From NCBI GenBank assembly GCA_026400305.1, contig JAPLPI010000047.1, positions 1 to 12,150 on the forward strand: a stretch of 12,150 nucleotides of DNA. The letters run 5' to 3'. The DNA comes from Alphaproteobacteria bacterium. Lineage in GTDB: Bacteria > Pseudomonadota > Alphaproteobacteria > Micropepsales > Micropepsaceae. The notes beneath the pieces were generated by a model, which was given only the letters and a program-made list of their open reading frames with translations, had not been told where the DNA came from and ran no database searches. Within the stretch, counting starts at the first letter, position 1, and every line of letters starts with the position of its first letter. The position numbers were made by a program, and so were the translations under genes. Of the stretch, positions 1-5,712 are shown one piece after another.

Positions 1-1078
1 GGGTATCCCAATAACTGGCGGGGGCTTCTACCATCAGGCAGTTGGGTGCCGCATGGTAATGGTAGTCATCCGCCCGACCGGCGTGGCCATTGCAGATATC
101 CAGTTCACCGAGAACCTTGGTATCGCCGTTCTGGCATCCGCCCTGTTTGCACGGGTTGAAAATCGGCACCCCATTTACCGCCACCCCAACAGGGCCATCG
201 GTCACAGAGGTTGATCCAGAAGCAATCACCGGAGCCAGCGGGATTTTCCAGGCGTTCGTCCCGGTGAAGGCCTGCGCAAGGGGAACCTGCAGGTTTGTGG
301 CCGTGACACCGTTCATCATGGTGTGGCTAGGGATACCGACCGAGCCGACCTTGGCGTAATCCGTCGCACTGCAATCAACACTCACACTCGTGGCCCAGGG
401 CGCAGTCGAAGTCTGGATCTGAGCGCAATTGGTGGCCGCTAGCCCTACCGGCGCTGTGGTGTTCCGCGTGTAGCTCATATTCAAGACCGAGGTAGCCAGG
501 GTGACGGACTTGAGAGCGTCTGTAACGACATTGCCGGTGACCTGATTGACCGGCTGACTGAACGCCAGAACATCCGACACCGCATAGAGCGTAAAGGTAT
601 AGATTTTTGCGCCTGGGCCCTGCGAACAGGGCGGCGCATAGGCATTTCCAGCCCCGTCATCGGCAGCACCCAACACACCGACGCCAGCGGTATTTACCGT
701 CAGGCGGGCTGTGGCCGCCGGAATATTGTAGATGATCCAGTTCCACTTAGTCGTGCCGTCACCCGGTAAGGTGGTCATCAGCATGACGAACGCCTTGGTG
801 TTGGTCGGCGCATTCTTCCACGAAAGCGGCATCGAAAGCTTGGCCCCGTCGCAGGTGAAGGCCTGCGGCATTGTTCCGCCATTAACGGCGGCCGAGCTTG
901 TCAGGGCGAACGACCCGGATGTCACCGCCGGCGTTGTGGTCGTCGGCGTGGTCGGGGTTGTCGGGGTCGTGACCGTGGTCGTATTGCTCGATCCGCTTCC
1001 CCCACTCCCGCCGCCATCACCGCATCTGGCCAACAACAGCCCCGCGCAGATCACAAACGGCACAAGAGCGCGGCTCAA
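1..1078 (-). CDS. PEBP (YbhB-like) + YHYH domain exported lipoprotein-like protein, 3' end outside window
   Basis: The minus strand is open from a TTG at 1078 to the left edge (359 residues visible, no stop). An in-frame TGA lies just upstream of the TTG and GAGGA precedes it by three bases, so TTG is the only early start with a ribosome site; GTG at codon 6 is the alternative. Residues 1-19 form an export signal ending LLLARC; Cys19 could be lipidated, but Arg at -1 breaks the lipobox. A Gly/Ser stretch and a Thr-Pro linker (about 20-53) follow. Residues about 57-207 resemble the bacterial PEBP/YbhB fold: FTCDG (74-78), PLSW (84-87), YNIP (117-120). The usual DPD and HW pocket residues read LPGD and WNW. 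From about 210 comes a Cys-containing region with NGVPIFNP, ELDICNGHAG and DDYHYH (YHYH at 339-342), the signature of YHYH proteins. It probably sits in the periplasm or on the cell surface. The molecular function of YHYH proteins is not settled. Confidence 0.85.
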   Translation of the reverse strand, partial: MSRALVPFVICAGLLLARCGDGGGSGGSGSSNTTTVTTPTTPTTPTTTTPAVTSGSFALTSSAAVNGGTMPQAFTCDGAKLSMPLSWKNAPTNTKAFVMLMTTLPGDGTTKWNWIIYNIPAATARLTVNTAGVGVLGAADDGAGNAYAPPCSQGPGAKIYTFTLYAVSDVLAFSQPVNQVTGNVVTDALKSVTLATSVLNMSYTRNTTAPVGLAATNCAQIQTSTAPWATSVSVDCSATDYAKVGSVGIPSHTMMNGVTATNLQVPLAQAFTGTNAWKIPLAPVIASGSTSVTDGPVGVAVNGVPIFNPCKQGGCQNGDTKVLGELDICNGHAGRADDYHYHAAPNCLMVEAPASYWDT

Positions 1079-1188
1079 CGTTCCTCACTTGGCAAAAGAT
1101 GCGCGGAGTAGCGAGCCCAACGTTCGGGGCTCAGATCACTGAGCGCATTAAGTGTTACAAAATTCGTATGCGCCGCCGGAGGCGAAAA

Positions 1189-1209
1189 CTATGCGTCAAA
1201 TTGACATAG
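1189..1209. repeat. Near-palindrome, possible operator
   Basis: Outer arms CTATG (1189-1193) and CATAG (1205-1209) enclose TCAA-A-TTGA (1196-1204), with a two-base asymmetry on the left. It lies 110-130 bases upstream of the TTG start of the PEBP-YHYH gene, so it could be a regulator site for that gene. The palindrome is seen directly; its function is inferred. Confidence 0.35.
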
Positions 1210-1240
1210 GGTGCGGGTCGTCGGCAATGACCCGTGCACC
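1210..1240. repeat. Imperfect hairpin, 10-bp stem with 2-nt bulge
   Basis: GGTGC GGGTC (1210-1219) pairs with GACCC GT GCACC (1229-1240), giving ten base pairs around a two-base bulge and a nine-base loop. It directly abuts the near-palindrome at 1189-1209. No U-tract follows on either strand, so it is not a classical terminator. Confidence 0.4.
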
Positions 1241-1266
1241 GCCCAGCCGGCAAATGATCGATTTGT

Positions 1267-1304
1267 CTTGGAAGCCCACACAGCCACCGTAAAGTCTTTC
1301 CAAG
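1267..1304. repeat. 7-bp inverted repeat with 24-base spacer
   Basis: CTTGGAA (1267-1273) and TTCCAAG (1298-1304) are exact inverse complements. Repeats of this length can occur by chance; it is listed because it belongs to a local cluster of dyads in non-coding DNA. Confidence 0.25.
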
Positions 1305-1407
1305 TCTGATATTGCTGCTCCTTGCGAGCGGGCTGTCCGTCGCCAGAACATTTGGCACAGTATCTGGGGTGGATTAGTGGAGCATCGGCCTCGTCTTGGG
1401 GTTGATG

Positions 1408-1557
1408 TTAAGCGGCGTGCTTGCGGCGCCTTGGCAGTTCCATAAGCTCCTTAGCTAGGGCCTGGCTCACATCGTCTGACGGACGCGCTTCCTCAAGCTT
1501 GGCTATCCGCGCCGTCAGCGTCCTCGGTGCCGCGACAGTCGGCCGACGCGCTATCAT
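1408..1557 (-). CDS. Possible 49-residue basic/coiled-coil small protein
   Basis: Reading frame from ATG (1555-1557, minus strand) to TAA (1408-1410). The product is 49 residues with a basic start (MIARRPTVAAPRTL), a short heptad-like stretch (TARIAKLEEA) and a basic tail (LPRRRKHAA). The start overlaps the TGA of a second open frame upstream as ATGA, which could allow translational coupling. I recognise no family. It may be a real small protein, a decayed gene fragment, or chance in GC-rich DNA. Confidence 0.25.
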   Translation of the reverse strand: MIARRPTVAAPRTLTARIAKLEEARPSDDVSQALAKELMELPRRRKHAA

Positions 1558-1703
1558 ACCTCGTACCGCGCCTCCAGACGCGTCAAACGGGCAGCCAGCT
1601 CATTCGCCTCCCTAAGACGGCTCAAGCCCGAAAGCGCCGTGATCAGCGTCGAGGCGGCCCCTGCTTCCCATTCTGAAAAAGCTGGCGGCGAAATAAACCG
1701 ATG
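1554..1703 (-). pseudogene. Possible gene remnant, coiled-coil-like, no clear start
   Basis: The minus strand is open from just after a TAG (1704-1706) to a TGA (1554-1556), about 49 codons. The translation ends with a helical heptad-like run, LSRLREANELAARLTRLEA (the final residues before the stop are RYEV). There is no ATG or GTG start in frame; TTG at 1625 would give only 23 residues. The composition resembles a protein more than the opposite strand does. It may be the decayed 3' end of a gene whose 5' part was replaced by the present plus-strand gene at 1718. Confidence 0.2.
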
Positions 1704-1717
1704 CTATTGTCGCGGCC

Positions 1718-2188
1718 ATGAAACGCTTCGCCGCCGCCCTGCTTCTTGCCGCATCGCCCGCCTTGGCGGCGCATCAGGACTGGACCGTGCGCCATCAGCC
1801 AGACCGCTTTGTGGACCGGGTGATGATGGAAGCCTGGGCTGATGCCGACAAGGGCGCGGCACGTATGCAGCTTTACTGCGATACAGAAAGCGGCTTCCGG
1901 GTCATGTTCATGCCCCACCGTAACCTGATGCCGGAAGGCTCCGCCAGACTGGTACTGACGATCGATGATGCCAGGCCGCTCAACCTGGATGGCGACGCCT
2001 TTGGCTATGACTCGACGGATGTGGTGACGGTGCACAATACCGGCCGCATCCAGCGCGCGCTGTCCACTGCCCGCCATGTCGCGGTTCATTATATGGGCAT
2101 CAGGGGCGCTTCGGGTGACGACACCTTTAACTTCGGCGACCTTTCGGCCGAACGCGCGACCTTGATGAAAATTTGTCCGGTTAAATAA
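1718..2188 (+). CDS. Small secreted protein of unknown function
   Basis: 156 residues. The N-terminus is a clear Sec signal peptide: basic MKR, a hydrophobic run and a likely cleavage after ALA (15-17), so the mature protein of about 139 residues should be periplasmic or secreted. It has only two mature cysteines, Cys54 and Cys153, the second four residues from the end, which could form a disulfide joining the ends of the domain. The rest looks like a mixed beta-rich fold, with a central LVLTIDDARPLNLDGDAFG strand-turn-strand region. I recognise no catalytic motif or named family. No strong ribosome site precedes the ATG, but the signal peptide starts exactly there, which supports this start. 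It stands alone and converges with the permease gene downstream. Confidence 0.75.
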   Translation: MKRFAAALLLAASPALAAHQDWTVRHQPDRFVDRVMMEAWADADKGAARMQLYCDTESGFRVMFMPHRNLMPEGSARLVLTIDDARPLNLDGDAFGYDSTDVVTVHNTGRIQRALSTARHVAVHYMGIRGASGDDTFNFGDLSAERATLMKICPVK

Positions 2189-2240
2189 TTTGTAGGCGAG
2201 CGATCCGCGAGCCTGTAAACGCCGAAGCGGCGCTTGGCTG

Positions 2241-2309
2241 CTAGCGACGCGCAGGCCGCGCGCAGCGCGGCGCGCAGCGCGGCGCGAGGCTGAGATCATA
2301 GATCGCTAG
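2241..2309. terminator. Putative bidirectional termination structure between convergent genes
   Basis: Arms CTAGCGA (2241-2247) and TCGCTAG (2303-2309) enclose a GC-only core. In the core GCCGCGC (2255-2261) pairs perfectly with GCGCGGC (2265-2271) around a three-base loop. The right outer arm includes the permease stop codon. The place, between two genes that point at each other, suits a shared terminator. There is no good U-tract on either strand, so termination would have to be Rho-assisted or rest on the hairpin alone. Confidence 0.4.
2259..2282. repeat. Tandem repeat, two copies of a 12-bp GC-only unit
   Basis: CGCGCAGCGCGG occurs at 2259-2270 and again at 2271-2282, with a partial third CGCG after it. 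The unit is itself nearly self-complementary. This is typical of slippage-prone GC-rich spacer DNA. Confidence 0.6.
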
Positions 2310-3676
2310 ATGACGACCGACAGACCAAGCGCGAGCAGCAGGCCCATCACCGCGATGATGGTCTCCAGCACCGACCAGGTCTTGAACATATTGGGCAGGT
2401 TCATGCCCATATATTCCTTCACCAACCAAAAGCCCGCGTCATTGATGTGGGAGAAGAACAGCGACCCCGCGCCGATCGAAAGCGCCAGCAGCGAGGGATT
2501 TAGGCTAGGATCGGCGGTCACCGTCGCCGCCATCAGGCCCGAGGCGGTGACAATCGCCACGGTGGCCGAGCCGGTGGCCAGCCGCATGATCACGGCGATA
2601 AACCAGCCCAGCAGAAGCGGACTCAGCGACACCATCTGCGAGGCGCTAGCGATCACGGCACCCAGCTTCACATCGATCAGCATCTGCTTCAGCGCGCCGC
2701 CGGCGCCGATGATCAGCATGATGGCTGAGATCGGCGGCAAGGCATCGCCCAGCAGCTTGCCCACTACCTTGGTGTCCTTGCCAAGGAAAAATCCAAAGGT
2801 GAACATGGATAGGAGCACCGCCAGCAGCAGCGCCACGATGGGATTGCCGACGAAGGCGAACAGCAAGCGCAACGGATGGACGACCGGCAGCGACAGATCG
2901 GCAGCCATCTTTCCCAGCATCAGAAAAATGGGAAACAGGATGGTGAAGATGGTGACGGTGATGGAAGGTGAGCGGTACTGCTCGTCCTTGCGCGTCAGCC
3001 GTCCCACCAGATACACCGGCGGCGCGGCATTGGCCTTGGGTGCGATCCACAGAGTGAAAAGCGGACCCGCCACCACGGCGATGGGAATGGACATCAACAG
3101 GCCCAGCACCAGTGTGCGGCCCAGATCGGCGTTCAAGGCGCTGATCGCCACCATGGGACCGGGATGGGGCGGCACCAGCGCATGCACGATGGACAGGCCC
3201 GCAAATACCGGCAATCCGGCCAGCAGGTAGGGATTGCCCTTCAGCCCGGCGGGATTCTTCGCCAGTTGCGCGCCGACATTCAAGATGATCGGCATCATCA
3301 GCACCACGCCGGCCTCAAAGAACAACGGCAGGCCCAGGATCATGGCCACCGCACACATTGTCCATGGCACCATGCGCGGACCGCCGAAACTCAGCAGGCT
3401 GGAAGAAACGCGCTCCGCGCCGCCGGAACTGGCGAGCATCTCGCCAAACATCGCCCCAAGCGCCAGCAGCATGCCGACATTGGCCAATGTGTCACCAAAG
3501 CCTTTGCCGAAACTGGCCAGCACCTGGGCGGCAGGCGCCCCGGCCCACAAGCCCAGTACAAGCGCGCCGATTACCAGCGCGGGAAACGGGTGCAGCCGGA
3601 AACGCGCGATAGCAACGACCAGCGCTAGAAAAACAGCGACGGCAATACCCATCAACGCCAGATCGTGCTGCGACAT
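2306..3676 (-). CDS. GntP-family sugar-acid:proton symporter
   Basis: 456 residues, close to the usual 440-450 of the GntP/GntT family, which imports gluconate and related sugar acids across the inner membrane with protons. Family signatures are present: LGLPLFFEAGVVLMMPI, HALVPPHPGPM, LATGSATVAIVTASGL near the centre to C-terminus, and FSHINDAGFWLVKEYMGMN near the end. About a dozen hydrophobic segments run the length of the protein. I chose ATG 3676 (MSQHDLALMG) because GGGGGG precedes it at normal spacing. A longer frame to 3736 would add 20 non-membrane residues with no support. No gluconate kinase, dehydratase or sugar-acid regulator is nearby, so the substrate (gluconate, idonate, fructuronate, glycerate or other) cannot be assigned. 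It lies 93 bases downstream of queF on the same strand, so it may share that transcript or have its own promoter. Confidence 0.93.
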   Translation of the reverse strand: MSQHDLALMGIAVAVFLALVVAIARFRLHPFPALVIGALVLGLWAGAPAAQVLASFGKGFGDTLANVGMLLALGAMFGEMLASSGGAERVSSSLLSFGGPRMVPWTMCAVAMILGLPLFFEAGVVLMMPIILNVGAQLAKNPAGLKGNPYLLAGLPVFAGLSIVHALVPPHPGPMVAISALNADLGRTLVLGLLMSIPIAVVAGPLFTLWIAPKANAAPPVYLVGRLTRKDEQYRSPSITVTIFTILFPIFLMLGKMAADLSLPVVHPLRLLFAFVGNPIVALLLAVLLSMFTFGFFLGKDTKVVGKLLGDALPPISAIMLIIGAGGALKQMLIDVKLGAVIASASQMVSLSPLLLGWFIAVIMRLATGSATVAIVTASGLMAATVTADPSLNPSLLALSIGAGSLFFSHINDAGFWLVKEYMGMNLPNMFKTWSVLETIIAVMGLLLALGLSVVI

Positions 3677-3769
3677 GAATCCCCCCGGACCCTCGACTCG
3701 ACCAGGTCTTCCCAGTCCGATGCCGCACGCTAGCACATTGGTAGTGGAGGCAAAGAGTTTCGCGCTAAC

Positions 3770-4222
3770 TTAGCCGCGGCCACGATAGGACTGTACGCCG
3801 GGATCAGGAAGCCAGACGGTGTTTGGAAGTTTTCCAGACTGCCAGAACACATCGATCGGCATGCCGCCGCGCGGATACCAGAAGCCGGCGATGCGGATAT
3901 ATTTTGGCTTGATCGCCGCCTGTATACGCTTGCCGATCACCAAAGTGCACTCTTCGTGGAAGCCGCCAACATTGCGAAACGCTCCCAGGAACAGCTTCAG
4001 AGATTTGGATTCAACCAATGACTTACCCGGCACATAGTCGATCACGAAATGGGCGAAGTCCGGCTGGCCGGTGATGGGGCACAGCGTAGTGAATTCCGGC
4101 GCAGTGAAGCGCACTAGGTAATCGTCACCGGGATGGGGATTTGGCACCGCGTCCAGCTTCGCCTCGTCAGGAGACGCGGGCAGTTTCACGGCACGCCCAA
4201 GCTTGAGATTAATTTTCGCCAT
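3770..4222 (-). CDS. queF: NADPH-dependent 7-cyano-7-deazaguanine (preQ0) reductase QueF
   Basis: 150 residues, the size of the short single-domain QueF type (as in Bacillus) rather than the longer two-domain Escherichia coli form. It reduces the nitrile of preQ0 to preQ1 with NADPH in the cytoplasm, the last free-base step before TGT inserts preQ1 into tRNA for queuosine. Key residues are visible: Cys48 in [11 protein letters not shown] (forms the thioimide), Asp55 in PDFA, the QueF motif ESKSLKLF (71-78) for NADPH, and His89-Glu90 in GGFHEEC. ATG 4222 is chosen because AGGAAAG lies at 4226-4232; a longer frame to 4273 would add 17 residues with no supporting site. It follows queD by 81 bases on the same strand, and the two probably form an operon. 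Confidence 0.95.
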   Translation of the reverse strand: MAKINLKLGRAVKLPASPDEAKLDAVPNPHPGDDYLVRFTAPEFTTLCPITGQPDFAHFVIDYVPGKSLVESKSLKLFLGAFRNVGGFHEECTLVIGKRIQAAIKPKYIRIAGFWYPRGGMPIDVFWQSGKLPNTVWLPDPGVQSYRGRG

Positions 4223-4303
4223 TAACTTTCCTCGATCTCCCTGCCGCTCGCTTGTGCTCGCGGCGTTCGTCACTTTCGCAGGGCCGCCGGACCTGCTCTC
4301 ACA

Positions 4304-4681
4304 CTACGCGCGCCGTTCCGCACCCTCGTAGCTGCAGGTCTGTCCGTAAGACGGACGGCGCAATTTTACACGCACGACTTCCGGCAGCGCCGCCCTGGCG
4401 CGCACGAAAATGTACTTGGCGAGGTTTTCCAGGGTCGGCACGCCCAACTCTTCAATCTCGTTCAGCAGACGGTGGTCCAGGATTTCTCGGATCGCCTTCA
4501 GCGCCGCATCCACTTCGCCGAAGTCGCGCAAGAAACCGGTGGCGGGGTCAGCCTGTCCCCGCAATGTCACCTCGGCATAGAAGGAATGGCCGTGCAGGCG
4601 ACGATTTTCGGCCGCGCCATTGCCCAGGTAATGAGCCGCGTCAAAGCCGAATTCCTGCGAAATCTCGATCATTCCGGGCAT
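4304..4681 (-). CDS. queD: QueD-like 6-carboxytetrahydropterin synthase homologue (COG0720) lacking the usual Cys
   Basis: 125 residues of the PTPS/QueD fold; QueD turns 7,8-dihydroneopterin triphosphate into 6-carboxytetrahydropterin, an early step to preQ0. The three zinc histidines are in place: His17 in FDAAH, His30 and His32 in RLHGHSF. The Asp-His pair is seen in LDHRLLN (69-70), and PTLE at 82-85 matches the family. Two usual residues are absent. The catalytic Cys of CxxxHGH is Asn26 (NRRLHGH). The Glu near the C-terminus (KET in the E. coli protein) has no acidic counterpart in VKLRRPSYG (105-113). Adjacent queF supports a queuosine role, but the substitutions leave the exact reaction open. 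ATG 4672 (MIEIS) is an alternative start; neither has a strong ribosome site. Confidence 0.82.
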   Translation of the reverse strand: MPGMIEISQEFGFDAAHYLGNGAAENRRLHGHSFYAEVTLRGQADPATGFLRDFGEVDAALKAIREILDHRLLNEIEELGVPTLENLAKYIFVRARAALPEVVRVKLRRPSYGQTCSYEGAERRA

Positions 4682-4773
4682 ATCGGCTTTTAGGCCCTTT
4701 TGGTCAAGGATTAACCCGCCAAGATGAAACGAAAGTGGTTTGCTTATAGGCCGATCCGGACGACAATGACGCC

Positions 4774-5523
4774 ATGACAAAACAGCACTTTGCCCGCGGT
4801 CTTGTCGGCTGGCTGATCGAGCCCCTGGCCATGGCTACCCTGATGGTCTGCGCTACCACCGCCATCGCCCAGCCCTTCTATATTCCCTCCGGCTCCATGG
4901 AACCGACCCTGCAGATCGGCGACATGCTGCTGGGCACCAAATATGCCTATGGCTATAGCCGCTGGTCCCTGCCCGGCGGCTACGGCCCGGCCTCGCAGAC
5001 GCGGCTGTTCGGCAAGCTGCCGACGCGCGGCGATGTAGTGATCTTCAAGAAGCCGCACGATACGGGCGTCACCCTGATCAAGCGCGTGGTCGGCCTGCCC
5101 GGCGATCATCTGCAGATGGTGCACGGGCATCTAGTGATCAACGGCAAGATGCTGCCGCTGGTCCCGGCAAGCACCGGCCAGGTGGAAGACGCCCATGGCG
5201 ATATCTGGCCGATCCAGAAATTCACCGAGACCCTGCCGGGCGGGGTAAAACACACCATCTTCAAGGCTGGCTGGGATGGCCCTCTGGACGACACCGCGGT
5301 CTATGTAGTGCCAGCGGGGCATATCTTTGGTATGGGCGACAACCGCGACAATTCCACCGACAGCCGCGTGGCGCCCGAAGAAGGCGGGGCCGGTTACATC
5401 CCGGTGGAGAACTTGGTGGCGCGCGCCGATGTGATGCTGGGCTCCTACGACTATCTGAGGGTGCGCTCGATTCGATCAGCCCTGAGCGGGTTTCGGCTGT
5501 CGCGGTTCCTGAAGCCCATTTAG
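4774..5523 (+). CDS. lepB: Signal peptidase I (leader peptidase)
   Basis: 249 residues, a normal length for a single-anchor alphaproteobacterial LepB. It cleaves signal peptides from Sec- and Tat-exported proteins at the outer face of the inner membrane. One membrane segment lies at about residues 14-33. The catalytic Ser41 is in PSGSMEPTL and the general-base Lys103 is in TLIKRVVGLPGD. The box GMGDNRDNSTDSR is at 187-198, followed by GYIPVENLVARA. The usual neighbours acpS, rnc and era are not adjacent in this window; instead it is divergent from queD and precedes the ATP synthase operon. The ribosome site is weak. The ATG falls where a short cytoplasmic N-terminus (MTKQHFARG) leads into the membrane segment, which is reasonable for LepB. 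Confidence 0.96.
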   Translation: MTKQHFARGLVGWLIEPLAMATLMVCATTAIAQPFYIPSGSMEPTLQIGDMLLGTKYAYGYSRWSLPGGYGPASQTRLFGKLPTRGDVVIFKKPHDTGVTLIKRVVGLPGDHLQMVHGHLVINGKMLPLVPASTGQVEDAHGDIWPIQKFTETLPGGVKHTIFKAGWDGPLDDTAVYVVPAGHIFGMGDNRDNSTDSRVAPEEGGAGYIPVENLVARADVMLGSYDYLRVRSIRSALSGFRLSRFLKPI

Positions 5524-5536
5524 CGCCCAAAAAACC

Positions 5537-5547
5537 AGTGTGACACT
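5537..5547. repeat. 11-bp palindrome AGTGTGACACT
   Basis: AGTGT-G-ACACT lies 14 bases after the lepB stop, with CC before and TGG after nearly extending the symmetry. The loop is too small for an RNA hairpin, so it is more like a protein-binding site or chance. No function is supported. Confidence 0.3.
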
Positions 5548-5574
5548 TGGCTCCGCAGTCATTATTGCGTCGCC

Positions 5575-5616
5575 GTCACCCTGCATGCTAACTGGCGGCG
5601 CGCCGCGCGGGGTGAC
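5575..5616. repeat. Nested inverted repeat after lepB, possible terminator
   Basis: GTCACCC (5575-5581) and GGGTGAC (5610-5616) are exact 7-bp inverse complements. They enclose the perfect 12-bp palindrome GCGGCGCGCCGC (5595-5606). The element is 51 bases past the lepB stop, and an AT-rich promoter-like segment follows it. It may help end lepB transcription, although no U-tract follows directly. A GANTC site (GACTC, 5614-5618), the target of CcrM methylation in many Alphaproteobacteria, overlaps its right arm. Confidence 0.35.
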
Positions 5617-5638
5617 TCGGGGCGTATAGAAATAATTT

Positions 5639-5654
5639 AGCTATTACAATAGCT
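5639..5654 (+). promoter_or_regulatory. Candidate atp promoter -10 inside a perfect 16-bp dyad
   Basis: AGCTATT (5639-5645) and AATAGCT (5648-5654) are perfect inverse complements separated by AC. At the centre is TACAAT (5645-5650), one mismatch from the sigma-70-type -10 box. It sits in an AT-rich island within GC-rich DNA, about 63 bases before the atpH start. I see no good -35 at 16-18 bases, so a promoter here is an inference. The symmetry suggests a dimeric repressor could sit on the -10, or the transcript could fold as a small hairpin. Confidence 0.4.
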
Positions 5655-5672
5655 TAACAAAAAATCAGCGGT

Positions 5673-5689
5673 AGCTCGGCGAGCTTTTT
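5673..5689 (+). terminator. Terminator-like hairpin in the atp leader
   Basis: AGCTC (5673-5677), loop GGC, GAGCT (5681-5685), then T at 5685-5689: a five-pair stem with a five-T tract, 24 bases before the atpH start. It could end lepB read-through weakly or, if the transcript starts near 5657, act as an attenuator in the atp leader. The stem is short, so termination would be partial at best. Confidence 0.35.
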
Positions 5690-5712
5690 CGCCCCAGCCG
5701 CGAAGGACGAAT

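Larger units (their letters stand above)
1079..1717. other. Gene-poor intergenic stretch
   Basis: This 640-base stretch lies between the divergent PEBP-YHYH gene and the small secreted-protein gene. It holds inverted repeats in 1171-1304 and a doubtful pair of tiny minus-strand reading frames (1408-1703), each listed separately. A TTGACA hexamer at 1201-1206 has no matching -10 at normal spacing, so I do not call a promoter from it. No tRNA, mobile-element end or recognisable protein remnant is visible. Other short open frames here, such as minus 1155-1358, have low-complexity arginine-rich translations and no ribosome site. Confidence 0.6.

Noticed and set aside
90..1142. Plus-strand frames 90-359 and 732-1142 and minus frame 481-678
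   Set aside because: They are shadows of the continuous minus-strand PEBP-YHYH frame, which carries domain motifs throughout.
1201..1229. Plus-strand promoter from the perfect TTGACA at 1201-1206
   Set aside because: No -10-like hexamer is found 16-18 bases downstream, and the hexamer is part of the 1189-1209 near-palindrome.
1643..2299. 218-residue minus-strand frame over the secreted-protein gene
   Set aside because: The plus strand has a textbook signal peptide at 1718 and a coherent domain. The minus translation is Arg/His/Gly-rich with no motif.
3677..3736. Longer N-terminus for the permease (start at 3736)
   Set aside because: The extra 20 residues are Gly/Arg/Pro-rich and not membrane-like, while ATG 3676 has a G-rich ribosome site at good spacing.
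2310..3773. Plus-strand open frames of 306, 154 and 179 residues opposite the GntP permease
   Set aside because: The minus strand encodes a full permease with family motifs. The plus translations are Ser/Pro/Thr-rich, without hydrophobic pattern or motif.
4682..4773. preQ1 riboswitch upstream of queD
   Set aside because: I looked for the short stem with an A-rich tail and the ribosome-site pairing typical of preQ1-I, and for larger preQ1-II pairings. The segment has no convincing stem or conserved core.
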